From assembly GCA_017432405.1 (NCBI GenBank), contig JAFRJF010000072.1, positions 1 through 7,732 of the forward strand: a stretch of DNA of 7,732 bases, given 5' to 3'. A model generated the notes under the pieces. That model saw only the letters and a list, made by a program, of their open reading frames with translations. It did no database searches and had not been told where the DNA came from. Positions 1 through 5,524 of the stretch are shown in pieces; within the stretch, counting starts at the first letter, position 1; every line of letters starts with the position of its first letter. The position numbers and the translations under genes were made by a program. Origin of the DNA: Clostridia bacterium. GTDB taxonomy: Bacteria; Bacillota_A; Clostridia; Christensenellales; Aristaeellaceae.

Positions 1-121
1 CGGCTTCGCCGAACCCATTCCCTCGCTTCGCTCGGGAAAGGCCTTCGATTATCCCGGTTTGGATGCGCTGAAGACCCCCGCCAGCTTCGCCGGCGGGGGT
101 CTTCAGCGCACCCAAAGGGAT
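1..121. repeat. Direct repeat copy 1 (121 bp, period 138)
   Basis: Bases 1-121 recur at 139-259 with a single difference (T100 versus C238). The 17 bases between copies (122-138) are not part of the match. The unit holds a short CG-rich hairpin, a stretch around 21-38 that could form a stem with tandem G-A mismatches, and an 18-bp perfect hairpin (65-109). It ends with the last 15 nt of the neighbouring tRNA-Arg gene (107-121, minus strand). The match begins at base 1, so the array may continue to the left. A 70-codon open frame across both copies encodes the same peptide twice and is almost certainly not a gene. Together with copy 2 this accounts for the whole gene-free stretch before the tRNA. 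Confidence 0.95.
65..109 (-). other. 18-bp perfect hairpin inside repeat copy 1
   Basis: Bases 65-82 pair perfectly with 92-109 around a 9-nt loop. The core is five C paired with five G, flanked by CTGAAG/CTTCAG arms. There is no T-run on either side, so it is not a textbook intrinsic terminator. It could still act as a transcript 3'-end stabiliser or a terminator for transcripts coming leftward from the tRNA. Confidence 0.7.
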
Positions 122-138
122 GGCGTCTCTTCGCGCCG

Positions 139-259
139 CGGCTTCGCCGAACCCATTCCCTCGCTTCGCTCGGGAAAGGCCTTCGATTATCCCGGTTTGG
201 ATGCGCTGAAGACCCCCGCCAGCTTCGCCGGCGGGGGCCTTCAGCGCACCCAAAGGGAT
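139..259. repeat. Direct repeat copy 2, merging into the tRNA-Arg gene
   Basis: This is the second copy of the 121-bp unit. Its right end is the genuine 3' end of tRNA-Arg (245-259), whereas copy 1 stops being tRNA-like after the same 15 nt. The array therefore looks like a duplication of the tRNA tail plus its downstream flank. The 138-bp spacing is far too short to be the two ends of an integrated element, and no integrase gene is in view. Confidence 0.95.
203..247 (-). other. Hairpin directly at the 3' end of tRNA-Arg
   Basis: This is the equivalent hairpin in repeat copy 2. The stem 203-220/230-247 includes the last three bases of the tRNA (245-247), so in the primary transcript the tRNA 3' end could pair either in the acceptor stem or in this hairpin. 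The one substitution relative to copy 1 gives a G-U pair in leftward RNA but an A-C mismatch in rightward RNA, which fits a role in the tRNA transcript. No T-run follows. A 3'-processing or termination signal is likely but unproven. Confidence 0.6.
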
Positions 260-318
260 TCGAACCCCTGACCTACCGCTTAGGAGGCGGTCGCTCTATC
301 CTGCTGAGCTATGGGTGC
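245..318 (-). tRNA. tRNA-Arg (anticodon CCT)
   Basis: The minus strand folds into a complete 74-nt cloverleaf. The 7-bp acceptor stem pairs GCACCCA with TGGGTGC, and the discriminator is G (base 245). The D arm closes with GCTC/GAGC. The anticodon stem is ACCGC/GCGGT around the 7-nt loop CTCCTAA, giving anticodon CCT, which reads the rare arginine codon AGG. The T arm carries TTCGAAT. CCA is not encoded, because GCTGAAG follows, so it must be added by nucleotidyltransferase. A strong promoter lies directly upstream. The 3' tail is duplicated 138 bp downstream in repeat copy 1. Confidence 0.97.
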
Positions 319-343
319 ATATGCGCTTTTCCAGTGCCTGTCT

Positions 344-372
344 ATTATGGCACGAACCCGGGGGTTTGTCAA
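344..372 (-). promoter_or_regulatory. Promoter of tRNA-Arg
   Basis: On the minus strand a perfect -35 TTGACA (367-372) is followed by a 17-bp spacer and -10 CATAAT (344-349, five of six consensus bases). The expected start, near 337, leaves a short leader of about 20 nt before the mature tRNA 5' end at 318. This is the best sigma-A-type promoter in the window and supports leftward transcription of the tRNA. Confidence 0.85.
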
Positions 373-418
373 GCGCGAAAATGTTTCGTTTTTTCTTTCT
401 CGATTCTCAACACTCTTA

Positions 419-427
419 TGCTATGAT
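419..427 (+). promoter_or_regulatory. Possible extended -10 promoter of the VanZ-family gene
   Basis: TGCTATGAT matches the extended -10 pattern TGn followed by TATGAT (five of six). No convincing -35 box lies 16-18 bp upstream, which is tolerated by extended -10 promoters. Transcription would start near 434, about 30 nt before the ATG at 464. Confidence 0.45.
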
Positions 428-463
428 GTCCAAAATGCAAGAAAGGCGACGTGGTTCCGGTTC

Positions 464-973
464 ATGAAGCATCCTAAGTTTTGGGCCCGCTTTTTCCTGG
501 TCGCCTCGATCGTCACCGCGGCGCTGATTTTCTGGTTTTCCTCCAAAAAAGGCGATGACTCGCAGGCGATGAGCAATCTTGTGACGCTGCATGTGGCGCG
601 GACCCTTAAACCCGATTTCATGGAGATGTCCGTCATGGCGCGGGAGTCGTACCTTGAAACGCTGAGCAACATCGTGCGCAAAAACGCCCACTTCTGCGAA
701 TTCATGCTGCTGGGCTTCAACCTGATAGGGACCATGCGCTTTTATTTCCCAAGGCTTTCGGACGGTGGCTGCCGGCTGCGGGCCATGGGGATCGCCGTAC
801 TCTATGCAGCCTCCGACGAGCTGCACCAGCTGTTCATCAGCGATCGCGCGAGCCAGCTGCTGGACGTGCTGATCGACAGCGCGGGCAGCGTGACCGGCAC
901 GCTGATCATGACGCTGTGCCTGGCGCTGCTGGCCCGATTGGAAACCCGGCTTTCCGAACGTCAGCTCCGATAA
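464..973 (+). CDS. VanZ-family membrane protein
   Basis: This 169-residue integral membrane protein has the VanZ-like layout. There are four hydrophobic segments: about 6-25, 78-95, 106-124 and 134-157. The conserved VanZ motifs are present: RKNAHFCEF (72-80), a SDELHQLF block (117-124) followed by R128 and Q131, and DVLIDSAGSVTG (134-145). VanZ confers low-level teicoplanin resistance in enterococci, but most chromosomal relatives have no proven function, so resistance should not be assumed. I chose ATG 464 because the open frame reaches back to 311, inside the tRNA gene and its promoter, and because the first TM segment follows 464 directly. No good Shine-Dalgarno precedes it (AAAGG lies about 17 nt upstream), so the start is the weakest part of the call. 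The gene stands alone, divergent from the tRNA and convergent with the next operon. Confidence 0.9.
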   Translation: MKHPKFWARFFLVASIVTAALIFWFSSKKGDDSQAMSNLVTLHVARTLKPDFMEMSVMARESYLETLSNIVRKNAHFCEFMLLGFNLIGTMRFYFPRLSDGGCRLRAMGIAVLYAASDELHQLFISDRASQLLDVLIDSAGSVTGTLIMTLCLALLARLETRLSERQLR

Positions 974-982
974 AGCTATTGA

Positions 983-1140
983 CAGGGATATGAGCTGAAC
1001 GGCAAGAGGTACACCCTATCAAAGACGCTCACCGTCCAGAAGTACCCAAGGACTACTGCAGCCAGGTGGTCTATACGCTGAAGAACAAGAAGGGAAACAC
1101 GTTCCAGTATACCATCGACATCGACCGTGTCGGCGAATAG
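983..1140 (+). pseudogene. Frameshifted remnant of a coding sequence (C-terminal piece)
   Basis: Two open stretches in different frames join into one plausible protein tail. Frame 983-1045 reads YELNGKRYTLSKTLTVQ, and the frame from about 1042 reads VPKDYCSQVVYTLKNKK and ends IDIDRVGE at the TAG at 1138-1140. The junction near 1037-1048 fits loss of one base. There is no start codon or ribosome binding site, and stops lie just upstream in both frames (TGA 980-982 and TGA 991-993). The polar, beta-like composition suggests the end of an extracellular domain, but I recognise no family. It could instead be chance-open intergenic DNA. The codon-like regularity of the second half is the main argument against that. 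Confidence 0.45.
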
Positions 1141-1148
1141 TACGCGCC

Positions 1149-1197
1149 AATGACAGGCCAGGGGCCGCCCTATTCGGGCGGCCCCTGGCCTGTCATT
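1149..1197. terminator. 22-bp perfect hairpin between convergent genes
   Basis: Bases 1149-1170 pair without a mismatch with 1176-1197 around the loop TATTC. The hairpin lies between the VanZ-side transcript and the convergent minus-strand operon, and its base overlaps the TGA stop (1193-1195) of the last gene of that operon. The position fits a shared bidirectional terminator. There is no proper U-tract on either strand (TTGACC rightward, GGCGCG leftward), so it may work by stabilising 3' ends or blocking convergent transcripts. Confidence 0.75.
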
Positions 1198-1807
1198 GAC
1201 CTCCGCGTATGCGCCGCTGTATGTAATCCTTCACAAATTCAAAGTCCTCCGGCCCGACGTACACCCGGCATTTGTAATTTCCCTTCAGCGTCAGGTCGAT
1301 CAGGTCATCCTTTGGATGCAGCGCCATCCGCCGCACGTCCCTGAACAGGATGACGCCGTAGCCGCCCGCCTTCATCGGGTCCTCCCCCTGAGTCGCGCTC
1401 GCGGTCAGCAGCATCCTCTCCACCACGTCCTCCGCCCTCCGCGCGTCATCGTAGTGGATCTGGCGCAGGCCGTCGTCGTTCATCCCGAAGGCGATCACCT
1501 CCACGCCGTTCCTGCTCCTGGCCGACGCGAGGTACCCCAGCCGCAGGATGCCCACCGTCAGCAGCCCCCCGCCCAGGCAGATCGCCGTGACGATGGCAAA
1601 GGGCAGCGCGCCTGCGCCAATCGCCAGCATCACGCCCCCCATCAGCACCCAGGACAGCCCAAACACCAATGCCATGACCTTCAGCACATAGTCGGTTTCA
1701 AAGCGGTTCCTGTACAGGTCCTTTTCATAGATCCAGCGATACACTCCGTCGGAGTACTGCCACACCGCCTGGGGCCGATACCCGGCTTCCCCATTTCCGT
1801 TTTCCAC
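1193..1807 (-). CDS. Two-TM membrane protein with a C-terminal domain, probably cytoplasmic
   Basis: This 204-residue protein has a polar N-terminus (1-40), two hydrophobic segments (about 41-63 and 67-92) forming a hairpin in the membrane, and a C-terminal domain (about 100-204). That domain has alternating beta pattern and ends in a helix (EDFEFVKDYIQRRIRGG), a layout resembling small bacterial PH-like domains. I do not recognise a named family. The start is GTG 1807, preceded by GGGAGGA (1814-1820) with 7 nt between GGAGG and GTG. The same frame stays open far upstream (to 2266), but that stretch overlaps the preceding gene and is spurious. It is the last gene of a three-gene operon, 17 bp after the previous stop. 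The topology suggests a membrane partner of the secreted proteins encoded upstream, but this is inference. Confidence 0.8.
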   Translation of the reverse strand: MENGNGEAGYRPQAVWQYSDGVYRWIYEKDLYRNRFETDYVLKVMALVFGLSWVLMGGVMLAIGAGALPFAIVTAICLGGGLLTVGILRLGYLASARSRNGVEVIAFGMNDDGLRQIHYDDARRAEDVVERMLLTASATQGEDPMKAGGYGVILFRDVRRMALHPKDDLIDLTLKGNYKCRVYVGPEDFEFVKDYIQRRIRGGQ

Positions 1808-1813
1808 GCTCAG

Positions 1814-1820
1814 TCCTCCC
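1814..1820 (-). promoter_or_regulatory. Shine-Dalgarno that fixes the GTG start at 1807
   Basis: GGGAGGA on the minus strand lies in the 17-bp gap after the preceding stop (TGA 1825-1827), at ideal distance from GTG 1807. It rules out the longer same-frame reading that would overlap the upstream gene. Confidence 0.8.
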
Positions 1821-1824
1821 GTCG

Positions 1825-2832
1825 TCAGTCCCTTTGAAAGCTGTCCGCGATGGACGAAAGCGCGGCCATGCCCCTTTCCCTGGCGGCCTCGTCGCCTTCG
1901 GGATACTTCATGATGAAGCTCACACTGCGACCATCCCGGTTTTCCAGCACCCGCAGCATGTACATCACGCCGCCCTCGGACCGGTAACGGTAGCCAAAAC
2001 CGGTCATCACCCGCCCTCCGACGGTGATGTTGCCGCAGTCGATCACGTCCAGCAGGTCGTCGCCATAGCGCACGGCCATGGCGGGCGTGACGGAATCCCG
2101 GAAGAAGGCGGGGATGTCCGTCTCCCCCGCCACCCAGATCAGCACGCAGGGCGGTCGGCCCCAGTCCCTCAGGTACACATACAGCCCGTCGTTCGGGTCC
2201 CAGTGGGGCGCGCAGGCCACGTCGCACACCGCCGTGAAGCCCTGCTGTGGACATACGATCCGGCATGGCGCTTCACCAAAGGGGGCATCCCCCTCCGGCA
2301 CGCCTTCAGTCAGTTCGCCCTCCGGCCTGAAGTGGGCCACCGCGATGCCCAGCGCTTCCAGCGCGGCGTCGGCGTCGGCCTCGCTGTAGCGCAGGGTATA
2401 GCATACGTTCAGCGGCCAGCGGGTGTCGAACAGCCGGAAGAGCGCCTGCCGCCGTCCGCCTTCGTCCAGAAAGGCGTACATCACCCCGGGCAGCGTCGCG
2501 TCGCCCAGGGCATAGGTGTCCAGCGGGCTGACAGCCACCAGTCTCTCGCCCAGCATGGACCGAATCTGTGGGGTCAGGACGTCGTCGAAATAGCCCTCAA
2601 AGTCTGTGCCTCCGCTGCCGGTGACGCGGACCATCAGGCACGGCCCATCGCCCTGCCCGGTGTGGATGACAAGGCCGTTCACGTCGTCCCACCTCCAGCA
2701 CATCCCCGCCTTGCAGGCCGTGCTGAAGCCCTGGCGGGGACAGGCGACCGTCTGACAGGCCGCTTCCTCCGCCAGCGCGGGGACCATCACCAGCCCCAGC
2801 AACAGCGCCAGGGCCGCCGCAAGCCGCTTCAC
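1825..2832 (-). CDS. Secreted cysteine-rich protein with two tandem repeat units
   Basis: This 335-residue protein opens with a clear signal peptide: basic MKR, a Leu/Ala core and VPALA, with likely cleavage after A21. The mature part is an internal duplication. Unit 1 (about 26-170) and unit 2 (about 190-335) share the order C, CPxQGF, a Cys-x(3-4)-Cys pair, W-D-x(3)-GL, PC, VxG, F-x(5)-TP, G-x(2)-L, EGG, a final Y-x-E and a closing helix. Matching cysteines are 26/190, 31/194, 40/203, 45/207 and 65/229; C144 and C266 have no counterpart. Disulfide-bonded extracellular domains are likely. The start is GTG 2832, which overlaps the previous TGA as GTGA. GAGGTGAT (2836-2843) sits 7 nt upstream, so translation is probably coupled. 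I recognise no named family, and no enzyme motif is visible. Confidence 0.87.
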   Translation of the reverse strand: MKRLAAALALLLGLVMVPALAEEAACQTVACPRQGFSTACKAGMCWRWDDVNGLVIHTGQGDGPCLMVRVTGSGGTDFEGYFDDVLTPQIRSMLGERLVAVSPLDTYALGDATLPGVMYAFLDEGGRRQALFRLFDTRWPLNVCYTLRYSEADADAALEALGIAVAHFRPEGELTEGVPEGDAPFGEAPCRIVCPQQGFTAVCDVACAPHWDPNDGLYVYLRDWGRPPCVLIWVAGETDIPAFFRDSVTPAMAVRYGDDLLDVIDCGNITVGGRVMTGFGYRYRSEGGVMYMLRVLENRDGRSVSFIMKYPEGDEAARERGMAALSSIADSFQRD

Positions 2833-3620
2833 TCGATCACCTCGTAATTCCTGCCGTGCCAGGACAGCAGGCCGGGCGTCTCGAAGGACACGCTCCAGCC
2901 GCCGCCGTCGGCCATGGTGAAGCCATAGTAGATGCCGGCATCGTCGTAGCCGATGTTGACCGCCCCACCGATGCGCAGGCCGGCCAGCCGCTCGATGGCG
3001 GCGCGGATCTCAGCGGGGTCGGTGACGGTCTCGTCCACCTCCTGGTCCACGTGGTAAAACATTTCCACCGGCAGGTTGTCGTCCAGGTTTTCGAAGTGGG
3101 CGGCGAAGTCCGGGTCGTTGGCAAATTCGGGCAGCAGGCTGCCGGGGCGGGGCTCGGTCCAGGGCTTCACCTCCGCCGCGTCCTTTACGCCCATCGGCTC
3201 CAGCACGACGCCCGCAACCGTCTCCGCGCCGTCAAAGTAGTGTTTTTGCACGAATACCCGGGTCTCACCGGGTTGCACAGGATCGTCCATAAAGGTCTCC
3301 AGGGACCGTGGCGGCTCCATAAACACGTTGCCGTCGGCGTCCAGATACTTCACCCGATATTCCAGCCAGGTCAGCGTCACCTCACCGTGGTTGGTAAAGG
3401 CGCATTCCACCGCCACGGACCGGGGCTTTTCGCTGTAGAGGCGCATGGTGGACAGCGTCGCCACTTCGTTGCCGGACCCGTCCGCCAGCTCGATGGACAT
3501 CTCAAGGGGCTTTCCCTCCGCGTCCAGCGCCCTGGCACAGGTGGGCCAGACGGTCCCCGCGCCCCCGGCGACGAGCGCCAGGACGACCAATACAGCCGCA
3601 ATGCGCCATATTCTGTTCAT
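2829..3620 (-). CDS. Exported or membrane-anchored beta-rich protein, first gene of operon
   Basis: This 263-residue protein has an N-terminal signal or anchor segment (MNRIWR followed by a hydrophobic core, about 7-25). No lipobox is evident, and cleavage near ARA|LD (31/32) is possible. Residues about 37-145 look like an immunoglobulin-like beta sandwich of the FxLYD/DUF4352 kind: a strand with conserved NHGE (77-80), LEYRVKYLDADG (86-97), then VQPGET (115-120). A second domain (about 160-263) contains an acidic helix (DPAEIRAAIERLAGL) and strands ending in HGRNYEVIE. No family is recognised with confidence. The start is ATG 3620, because GGGAGGC (3627-3633) lies 7 nt upstream. An in-frame ATG 15 bases earlier (3635) would put the ribosome site inside the gene. 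It overlaps the next gene by 4 bp. Confidence 0.85.
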   Translation of the reverse strand: MNRIWRIAAVLVVLALVAGGAGTVWPTCARALDAEGKPLEMSIELADGSGNEVATLSTMRLYSEKPRSVAVECAFTNHGEVTLTWLEYRVKYLDADGNVFMEPPRSLETFMDDPVQPGETRVFVQKHYFDGAETVAGVVLEPMGVKDAAEVKPWTEPRPGSLLPEFANDPDFAAHFENLDDNLPVEMFYHVDQEVDETVTDPAEIRAAIERLAGLRIGGAVNIGYDDAGIYYGFTMADGGGWSVSFETPGLLSWHGRNYEVIE

Positions 3621-3691
3621 GTGTACGCCTCCCAACCGATTTGATCTATTATTGGACGAAGCGTCGCCCTTCCCGGTTCCTTCCGGTCAAA

Positions 3692-3720
3692 ACTGTAAAT
3701 CCTTCGCAAATTCCCGTCAA
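3692..3720 (-). promoter_or_regulatory. Candidate promoter of the three-gene minus-strand operon
   Basis: On the minus strand TTGACG (3715-3720) is followed by a 17-bp spacer and TACAGT (3692-3697, four of six consensus bases). Transcription would start near 3685, giving a 65-nt leader before ATG 3620. The -35 box is back to back with that of the rightward operon. Confidence 0.5.
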
Positions 3721-3725
3721 ACGAC

Positions 3726-3754
3726 TTGACAACTTTCCGGCGAAGGCTTAAACT
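3726..3754 (+). promoter_or_regulatory. Promoter of the T-box operon
   Basis: A perfect TTGACA (3726-3731), a 17-bp spacer and TAAACT (3749-3754, four of six consensus bases) place the start near 3761, just before the first element of the T-box leader. The AT-rich stretch around the start contains the palindrome TTAGCTAA (3759-3766). Confidence 0.65.
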
Positions 3755-3987
3755 TTAGTTAGCTAAATTACAGCAATAAATGCGATGAAGGCATTATGCC
3801 TGCTGCGGATCACTTCAGAGAGCCGGCGGTCGCTGCGAGCCGGTGTGTACGCAGAGGGGCAGTCTCCTGCCAGAGCAGATTTCCTGAAAGGACGTCCAGG
3901 CGGCGTTCGGTAAGGGGATCCGGAAGCCCCGTTACCATGGCTAAGCGCTTGCTGGAGCGCTGATGAGCGGCCGCGCACGCGGCAACC

Positions 3988-4026
3988 CGGGTGGTACCGC
4001 GGTTTGATAGAATTCGAATCGTCCCG
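3988..4026 (+). promoter_or_regulatory. T-box antiterminator
   Basis: CGGG (3988-3991) pairs with CCCG (4023-4026), and GCG (3999-4001) pairs with CGT (4020-4022), with the 7-nt bulge TGGTACC (3992-3998) between the two helices. This is the canonical arrangement. It uses the 5' strand of the terminator (4020-4026), so the two structures exclude each other. Confidence 0.92.
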
Positions 4027-4066
4027 AAGGCGCAAACCTCGCGTTTGCGCCTCCGGGATGTTTTTT
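4020..4066 (+). terminator. Intrinsic terminator of the T-box leader
   Basis: The lower stem pairs CGTCCCG (4020-4026) with CGGGATG (4054-4060). After one A-C mismatch the upper stem pairs AGGCGCAAAC (4028-4037) with GTTTGCGCCT (4043-4052), closed by a 5-nt loop. Six T follow at 4061-4066. It lies 47 nt before the first gene and should end transcription when the cognate tRNA is charged. Confidence 0.95.
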
Positions 4067-4113
4067 CGCCGCCACCGCGCAAAAACGATCCATATCCAAT
4101 AAGGAGTGACACG

Positions 4114-5523
4114 ATGAAGACCATCAAACTGATTGACATGACGCTTGCCCTGCTGCCCACCCTGCGGGAAGGGGCGCTGACCTTCAAGGAGAAGCTGGAG
4201 ATCGCCCGGGGCCTGGACCGGCTGAAGGTGGACGGCATCGAGCTGGCCCCCTCCGACGGCGGCAAGGCCGACCAGCTGGCCGGCAAGACCATCGCGGCCA
4301 TGGTGTCCTCGCCCCTGATCGCCCAGGTGGACGTGGCCACCGGCGACGTGGAAGCCACCTGGGAGAGCGTGCGCGGCGCGAAGCAGCCCCGGCTGAACCT
4401 GCTGGCGCCCCTCTCCCCCGCGCTGATGGAATACACCTGTCACAAGAAAGCCCCGGCCATGCTGGAGGCCGTGCGCGCCCAGGTGAAAAAGGCCCGGGGC
4501 CTGTGCGAATACGTGGAATTTACCGCCGTGGACGCCACCCGGGCTGAAAAGGACTTCCTGTGCCAGGCCATCGCCGCGGCGCTGGAGTGCGGCGCGACCC
4601 GTGTCACGCTGTGCGACACCGCCGGGGTGCTGCTCCCGGATGAATTCGCCGCCTTTGTCGCGGGCGTACAGGCCGGCGTGCCTGCCCTCGCCGGGGCCGA
4701 GCTGCTGGTGCAGGTCTCGGACGACATGAGCATGGGCGCTGCCTGCGCGGCGGTGGCCATCGCAAAAGGCGCGGCGGGCGTCAAGTGCGCCGCCGTGGCC
4801 GCGGGCTACCCCACCCTCCAGCAGCTGGCCAGGCTGGTGGAGATCAAGGGCCCGGCCATGGATATCGCCTGTAATCTGCGCACCACCGAGCTGAACCGGG
4901 TGGTGGGCCAGCTGGAGAAGCTGCTCCAGCCCAAGAACGAGACGGACTCCCCGCTGAGCAACGTGGCCGTGGGCGACACCGCCGGGGTCACCCTGGACGA
5001 GGACGACGAGATCGGCGAGGTCATCAAGGTGGTGCGCCAGCTGGGCTACGACCTGTCCGACGAGGACAACGCCAAGGTCTACGAGGCCTTCAAACGGGTG
5101 GCCCGGCGCAAGCACTTTGTGGGTACCCGGGAGCTGGACGCCATCATCGCCAGCACCGCCCTGCAGGTGCCCAGCACCTACCACATCGACCGCTCTGTCA
5201 TCAACAGCGGCAACGTGATCACCGCCACCGCCAATATCCTGCTGGGCCGGGGCGAGGAGAAGCTGCGGGGCGTGGGCGTGGGCGACGGCCCCATCGACGC
5301 CGCCTTCCTGGCCATCGAGCAGATCATCGGCCACCACTACGAGCTGGACGACTTCCAGATCCAGACCGTCACCGAGGGCCGCGACGCCATGGGCAGCGCC
5401 CTGGTGAAGCTGCGCGCGGGCGGCCGGGTCTACTCCGGCAACGGCATCTCCACCGACATCATCGGAGCGTCGATAAGGGCGTACATCAGCGCGCTGAACA
5501 AGATCGTGTACGAGGAGGCATAA
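4114..5523 (+). CDS. LeuA/homocitrate-synthase-like protein with altered active site and intact LeuA regulatory domain
   Basis: This 469-residue protein follows the 2-isopropylmalate synthase layout: a DRE-TIM-type barrel (about 1-250), a helical linker (about 255-350) and a C-terminal LeuA dimer/allosteric domain (about 355-469, including RSVINSGNVITATANILLG and DGPIDAAFLAIEQII). Family enzymes condense acetyl-CoA with a 2-oxo acid using a divalent metal held by a DTTLRDGEQ-type motif and HxHND. Here the first reads DMTLALLPTLREGAL (8-22), with R18 kept and the metal Asp replaced by Glu. The second reads QVSDD (200-204), with both histidines gone. CDTAGVLLP (167-175) is retained. True leucine synthesis is therefore doubtful; a changed reaction or a sensor/structural role is possible. 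The start is ATG 4114, with AAGGAG (4101-4106) 7 nt upstream. The same frame is open back into the T-box but is untranslated there. The downstream fusion gene starts 1 bp after the stop. Confidence 0.88.
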   Translation: MKTIKLIDMTLALLPTLREGALTFKEKLEIARGLDRLKVDGIELAPSDGGKADQLAGKTIAAMVSSPLIAQVDVATGDVEATWESVRGAKQPRLNLLAPLSPALMEYTCHKKAPAMLEAVRAQVKKARGLCEYVEFTAVDATRAEKDFLCQAIAAALECGATRVTLCDTAGVLLPDEFAAFVAGVQAGVPALAGAELLVQVSDDMSMGAACAAVAIAKGAAGVKCAAVAAGYPTLQQLARLVEIKGPAMDIACNLRTTELNRVVGQLEKLLQPKNETDSPLSNVAVGDTAGVTLDEDDEIGEVIKVVRQLGYDLSDEDNAKVYEAFKRVARRKHFVGTRELDAIIASTALQVPSTYHIDRSVINSGNVITATANILLGRGEEKLRGVGVGDGPIDAAFLAIEQIIGHHYELDDFQIQTVTEGRDAMGSALVKLRAGGRVYSGNGISTDIIGASIRAYISALNKIVYEEA

Positions 5524-5524
5524 T

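Larger units (their letters stand above)
3761..4066 (+). promoter_or_regulatory. T-box riboswitch (tRNA-sensing leader; specifier probably CTC, Leu)
   Basis: This leader of about 305 nt measures charging of one tRNA and lets the downstream operon be read when uncharged tRNA accumulates. Stem I spans about 3783-3875. Its distal part has AGAGAGCCGG (3817-3826) and GCTGCGAGCCGGT (3832-3844), the usual AGAGAG and GNTG elements. The specifier region lies between TGCC/GGCA (3790-3793 with 3868-3871) and CTGCG/CGCAG pairing. Its 3' strand reads AGTCTCC, best read as specifier CTC at 3864-3866. A GGTAA/TTACC hairpin (3909-3935) and stem III (3970-3983) follow, then the T-box CGGGTGGTACCGCGG (3988-4002). 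The bulge residues TGGT pair with an ACCA tRNA end, so discriminator A is expected. That fits Leu or Val and argues against Ser readings. The identity as a T-box is firm; the amino acid is tentative. Confidence 0.95.

Noticed and set aside
1..259. CRISPR array
   Set aside because: There are only two copies, each 121 bp with a 17-bp spacer, and no cas genes are in view.
59..271. 70-codon plus-strand open frame across the repeats
   Set aside because: It encodes the same peptide twice because of the DNA repeat, runs into the tRNA gene and has no ribosome binding site.
311..463. Upstream extension of the VanZ-family gene to ATG 311
   Set aside because: It would start inside the tRNA gene and cross its promoter. 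The first membrane segment begins just after ATG 464.
1808..2266. N-terminal extension of the two-TM gene
   Set aside because: It overlaps the secreted protein gene in another frame and gives a low-complexity Gly/Arg-rich peptide. A good ribosome site supports GTG 1807.
3991..4113. Coding extension of the LeuA-like gene into the T-box
   Set aside because: It covers the antiterminator and terminator. AAGGAG at 4101-4106 fixes ATG 4114.
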